Origin: DASUSF01 sp036375275
GTDB taxonomy: Bacteria > Pseudomonadota > Alphaproteobacteria > Geminicoccales > Geminicoccaceae
Assembly (NCBI GenBank): GCA_036375275.1
Contig: DASUSF010000504.1
Coordinates: 1 to 8,005, forward strand
Length of the DNA stretch: 8,005 bases
Direction: 5' to 3'
The notes under the pieces were generated by a model that worked only from the letters and a program-made list of their open reading frames with translations, was not told the DNA's origin and did not search any database. Positions 5,066-8,005 of this stretch are shown piece by piece. Both the position numbers and the translations under genes were made by a program. Each line of letters opens with the position of its first letter. Positions within the stretch are counted from its first letter, which is position 1.

Positions 5066-7470
5066 AGTTCACCCTGCCGTGGCTCAAGGAGCATCTCGAG
5101 ACCGAGGCCCGGGTCGAGGAGATCGGCAGCCGGCTGACCGCCCTCGGGCTCGAGGTCGACAGCATCGTCGCGCGCGGCGCCGACCTGTCGCCGTTCGTGG
5201 TCGCCGAGGTCACCGCTGTCCGCCCTCATCCGGACGCCGAGCGGCTGAGCGTCTGCACGGTCGAGCGCGGCGACGGCGCGCCGCTCGAGGTGGTCTGCGG
5301 CGCGCCCAACGTCAGACCCGGCATGAAGGCGGTGTTCGCGGCCGTCGGGACAGTGATCCCGGCGAGCGGCGAGGTGCTGAGGAAGGCCACCATCCGCGGC
5401 GTCGAGAGCAACGGCATGCTGTGCTCGGCGCGGGAGCTCCGTCTCGGCGAGGACCACACCGGGATCATCGAGCTGGATCCGGCGACGCCGGTCGGCGGGC
5501 CGGCGAGTCGCGCGCTCGCGAGCGAAGGACCGGTTTTCGACGTCGAGCTGACCCCGAACCGCGCCGACTGCTTTGGCGTCCACGGCATCGCTCGCGACCT
5601 CTCCGCCGGCGGCCTGGGGACGCTGAAGTGGCGGGACCTGAGCCCGGTTCCGCCCGCCTTCGAGACCGGCTTCCAGATCCACCTCGACTTCCCGGAGGGC
5701 GAGGCGCACGCGTGTCCGCTGTACGTCGGCCGGGTGTTCCGTGGTCTCACCAACCGGCCCAGCCCGCGCTGGCTGCAGGAGCGGCTGAGCGCCGTCGGGC
5801 TGCGCCCGATCTCAGCCCTGGTCGACATCACGAACCTCGTGACCCTCGACCTCAACCGTCCCCTGCACGTGTTCGACGCGGCGAAGCTCCGGGGCGAGGC
5901 GCTGACCATCCGCTTCGCCCGCGGAGGCGAGGCCCTCGAGGCGCTGGACGGCCGCACCTACGAGCTCGGGCCGGGCATGACCGTGATCGCCGACGAGCGC
6001 GGCCCGGTCGGGCTCGGCGGCATCATGGGCGGCGAGGAGAGCGGCTGCACCGCCTCGACCACCGACATGGTGCTCGAGGTCGCGCTGTTCGACCCGCAGC
6101 GGACCGCCTCGACCGGTCGTGCCCTCGGCATCGAGAGCGACGCCCGGACCCGCTTCGAGCGCGGCCTCGACCCCGGCATGGTCCTCCCCGGGATGGAGTA
6201 TGCGACCCGGCTGATCCTCGATCTCTGCGGCGGCGAGGCGAGCCAGCCGATCGTCGCCGGGGCGGTGCCGGGACCCCGCCCGCCGATCCGCTTCCGCATG
6301 GCGCAGCTCGAGCGGCTGACCGGCATCGCGCTGCACGGCGCCGTGATCGAGCGCCACGTCCGGGCGCTCGGCTTCGGCGCCGAGTGGGTCGAGGACGGGG
6401 TGCTCCAGGTCTGGCCGCCGAGCTGGCGCCACGACATCACGATGGAAGCCGACGTGGTCGAGGAGCTGGTCCGGCTGCACGGCTACGACAAGGTGCCGCC
6501 CATGCCGGTGACCCGGACCGCCGCGGTCGGGCAGACGGTACTGACGCCCGAGCAGCGGCTGCGCGGCATCGCCCGTCGGGCGCTCGCGGCGCGGGGCCTC
6601 GCCGAAGCGGTCACCTGGTCGTTCACCGAGCCGTCCCTCGCCGAGCGGTTCGGCAACGCCGGCATCCGCCTCAAGAACCCGCTCAACGCCGAGCTTTCGG
6701 TGATGCGGCCGAGCGTGCTCACCAACCTCGTGAGCGCCGCCGCCCGCAACCAGGCCCGCGGCATCGGCTCGATCGGCCTGTTCGAGGTCGGCCCCCGGTT
6801 CTCGGGCGCGCGCCCGGGCGAGCAGGAATGGGCGGCCGGCGGCATCCGGATCGGCACGCAGCACGAGCGACACTGGCTCGAGCCGGCGCGCCCGGTCGAC
6901 GTGTTCGACGTCCGGGCGGACGCAATGGCGGCGCTCACCGCCGGGGGCCTGAACACCGAGGCGGTCAGGGTGGTGGCGGACGGGCCGGAGCATTACCATC
7001 CCGGCCGCAAGGGCAGGCTCACGCTCGGCCCGCAGACGGTGCTCGCCGAGTTCGGCGAGATCCACCCCGCCATCCTCGAGGCGTCCGACCTCGAGGGGCC
7101 GGCGGTCGCGTTCGAGGTCTTCCTGGACCGCCTGCCGAAGCCGAGATCCAAACGCGCCCGGGCGCGGCCGCCGCTCAAGGCCTCGCCCTACCCGCCGGTC
7201 GATCGGGACTTCGCCTTCGTGGTCGATGACGACGTCCCGGCGGAGGCGCTTCTCCAGGCGGTCCGGAGCGCCGAGAAGGCGTTGATCCGTGAGGTCCAGC
7301 TGTTCGACGTCTACGCCGGCAGGGGGCTCGATCCCGGCCGGAAGTCGCTCGCGGTGGCGGTGCGCCTGCAGGCCTCTGACCGAACGCTGGCCGAGGCCGA
7401 GATCGAGGGGGTGGTCAGGAAGATCGTCGCCGCCGCCGGCAAGGCGACCGGCGCGACGCTCCGCGCGTAG
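5062..7470 (+). CDS. pheT: Phenylalanyl-tRNA synthetase beta subunit
   Basis: This is the large, structural and editing subunit of phenylalanyl-tRNA synthetase. It has 802 residues, the usual size. Domains in order are an N-terminal segment (KFTLPWLKEHL), an EMAP/Arc1p-like tRNA-binding OB fold (about 44-138, with VVCGAPNV and SNGMLCS), the B3/B4 domain that hydrolyses mischarged Tyr-tRNA-Phe (about 240-370, with DITNLVTLDLNRPLHVFD and GIMGGEESG), the B5 DNA-binding-like fold (about 407-480, with PSWRHDITMEADVVEELVRL), the inactive catalytic-like module (about 490-690), and the C-terminal FDX-ACB anticodon-binding domain (about 705-800, with YPPVDRDFAFVVD and LFDVYAG). The ATG lies in the ATGA overlap with pheS. 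No frameshift is seen. Confidence 0.98.
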   Translation: MKFTLPWLKEHLETEARVEEIGSRLTALGLEVDSIVARGADLSPFVVAEVTAVRPHPDAERLSVCTVERGDGAPLEVVCGAPNVRPGMKAVFAAVGTVIPASGEVLRKATIRGVESNGMLCSARELRLGEDHTGIIELDPATPVGGPASRALASEGPVFDVELTPNRADCFGVHGIARDLSAGGLGTLKWRDLSPVPPAFETGFQIHLDFPEGEAHACPLYVGRVFRGLTNRPSPRWLQERLSAVGLRPISALVDITNLVTLDLNRPLHVFDAAKLRGEALTIRFARGGEALEALDGRTYELGPGMTVIADERGPVGLGGIMGGEESGCTASTTDMVLEVALFDPQRTASTGRALGIESDARTRFERGLDPGMVLPGMEYATRLILDLCGGEASQPIVAGAVPGPRPPIRFRMAQLERLTGIALHGAVIERHVRALGFGAEWVEDGVLQVWPPSWRHDITMEADVVEELVRLHGYDKVPPMPVTRTAAVGQTVLTPEQRLRGIARRALAARGLAEAVTWSFTEPSLAERFGNAGIRLKNPLNAELSVMRPSVLTNLVSAAARNQARGIGSIGLFEVGPRFSGARPGEQEWAAGGIRIGTQHERHWLEPARPVDVFDVRADAMAALTAGGLNTEAVRVVADGPEHYHPGRKGRLTLGPQTVLAEFGEIHPAILEASDLEGPAVAFEVFLDRLPKPRSKRARARPPLKASPYPPVDRDFAFVVDDDVPAEALLQAVRSAEKALIREVQLFDVYAGRGLDPGRKSLAVAVRLQASDRTLAEAEIEGVVRKIVAAAGKATGATLRA

Positions 7471-7512
7471 GCCTTCGAACGGGCGCAGGACCAGGTCCCG
7501 GAATCTGTTGAG

Positions 7513-7791
7513 GTGAGCAAGGCCAAGCACGCCCTCAGTCTGCAGGCTTCCCTCGAGGCCGAGGCGGAAAGCCTGGCGAAAGCCGAGGGGACGACGCTCA
7601 ACCAGTTGATCAACGTCGCCGTCGCGGAAAAGGTGTCCGCGCTCCGGACGAGCGCGTATTTCAAGGAGCGCGCCGCGCGCGCCGATGTCGCGGAAGCCCT
7701 GGAACTGCTGGAGCGGGCCGGGGACGAGGAGCCGTGGACGGGCGACGCGATCCCGGACGGGCCGGGCCCGATGAGCCGGGCCGGCCGCTGA
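7513..7791 (+). CDS. Ribbon-helix-helix antitoxin-like small protein
   Basis: The 92-residue product resembles the ribbon-helix-helix (CopG/HicB-type) DNA-binding proteins often annotated as antitoxins. A short beta-like stretch (HALSLQ, 6-11) is followed by helix A (LEAEAESLAKAEG) and by TTLNQLINVAVAEKVSALR. The LNQLI and AVAEKV pattern is typical of this group, as is the tail beginning YFKERAARADVAEALELLERA; the end is acidic and proline/glycine-rich. Such proteins bind operator DNA as dimers and often repress their own operon. The start is GTG at 7513, 42 bases after pheT; no convincing Shine-Dalgarno sequence precedes it, so it could be off by some codons. No HicA-, RelE- or PIN-like toxin is found next to it, since lepA starts 15 bases after its stop. 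It may be an orphan antitoxin or a plain regulator. Confidence 0.65.
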   Translation: MSKAKHALSLQASLEAEAESLAKAEGTTLNQLINVAVAEKVSALRTSAYFKERAARADVAEALELLERAGDEEPWTGDAIPDGPGPMSRAGR

Positions 7792-7806
7792 CCAGCTGGA
7801 ACCTGC

Positions 7807-8005
7807 ATGACCGAACTGTCGCACATCCGCAACTTCGCGATCATCGCCCACATCGATCACGGCAAGTCGACGCTCGCGGATCGGATCATCGAGCGGTGCG
7901 GCGGGATCGAGGCGCGCGAGATGCAGGCGCAGGTCCTGGACTCCATGGACCTCGAGCGCGAGCGCGGGATCACCATCAAGGCGCAGACCGTCCGGCTGCG
8001 CTACA
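7807..8005 (+). CDS. lepA: Elongation factor 4 (LepA), N-terminal part, cut by the window edge
   Basis: LepA (EF4) is a ribosome-associated translational GTPase of about 600 residues that resembles EF-G and affects elongation or initiation under stress. Sixty-six residues are visible. TELSHIRNFAIIAHIDHGKS is the family start with the P-loop AHIDHGKST (14-22) binding GTP. QVLDSMDLERERGITIKAQT contains the switch I region, with the RERGITIK motif diagnostic for LepA as opposed to EF-G or TypA. ATG at 7807 gives the expected short N-terminus; GGAA (7798-7801) is a modest ribosome binding site. The gene is 15 bases downstream of the small antitoxin-like gene and on the same strand, so it may be transcribed with it. 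The rest of the protein lies beyond the window. Confidence 0.96.
   Translation, partial: MTELSHIRNFAIIAHIDHGKSTLADRIIERCGGIEAREMQAQVLDSMDLERERGITIKAQTVRLRY

Noticed and set aside
4824..7229. An 801-codon plus-strand frame overlapping pheS and pheT
   Set aside because: Arginine-rich shadow frame; the overlapping frames encode clear PheS and PheT.
5812..7860. A 682-codon open frame on the minus strand opposite pheT
   Set aside because: It is antisense to all the conserved domains of pheT and has the Arg/Asp/Gly/Leu-rich composition of a shadow frame; no recognisable domain.
1..8005. CRISPR array, tRNA or rRNA genes, defence or biosynthetic system
   Set aside because: No regularly spaced repeats, no cloverleaf or conserved rRNA sequence, and no relevant gene families were seen.

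Overview
The window is GC-rich DNA. Its ribosomal protein, phenylalanyl-tRNA synthetase and LepA genes read like those of an alphaproteobacterium, perhaps of the Rhodospirillales type. That placement is an inference from protein resemblance and the order rpmI-rplT-pheS-pheT-lepA; no rRNA or other taxonomic marker is present.

Left third (1 to about 1676): a scarred accessory region. It opens with a 20-bp perfect palindrome (32-51) lying flush against a broken piece of an IS66-family element. That piece is a TnpB fragment joined in frame to the middle of the TnpC transposase. TnpC carries a one-base frameshift near 423 and ends abruptly near 1034. The sequence then passes directly into the C-terminal half of the flagellar L-ring protein FlgH (about 1035-1454), whose expected stop codon reads CGA. 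A block of nested inverted repeats (1558-1669) follows. None of these reading frames looks able to make its normal product.

Middle (1677-3135): two intact membrane-protein genes transcribed divergently. On the minus strand is a rhomboid-family intramembrane serine protease with an extra N-terminal DUF2007-like domain. On the plus strand is a YccF-family inner-membrane protein that probably starts at TTG. About 120 bases separate the two starts.

Right part (3136-8005): a housekeeping translation cluster on the plus strand. A well-spaced sigma70-type promoter (3175-3203) precedes rpmI (L35) and rplT (L20). Two GC-rich hairpins follow, then pheS and pheT, which overlap by four bases (ATGA) and encode the two subunits of phenylalanyl-tRNA synthetase. 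A small ribbon-helix-helix antitoxin-like gene with no visible partner toxin sits between pheT and lepA. The lepA gene (elongation factor 4) runs off the right edge.

I found no convincing undescribed system. The points most worth a second look are the IS66/flgH scar with its boundary palindrome, the inverted-repeat unit at 1558-1669, and the orphan antitoxin-like gene inside the translation cluster.
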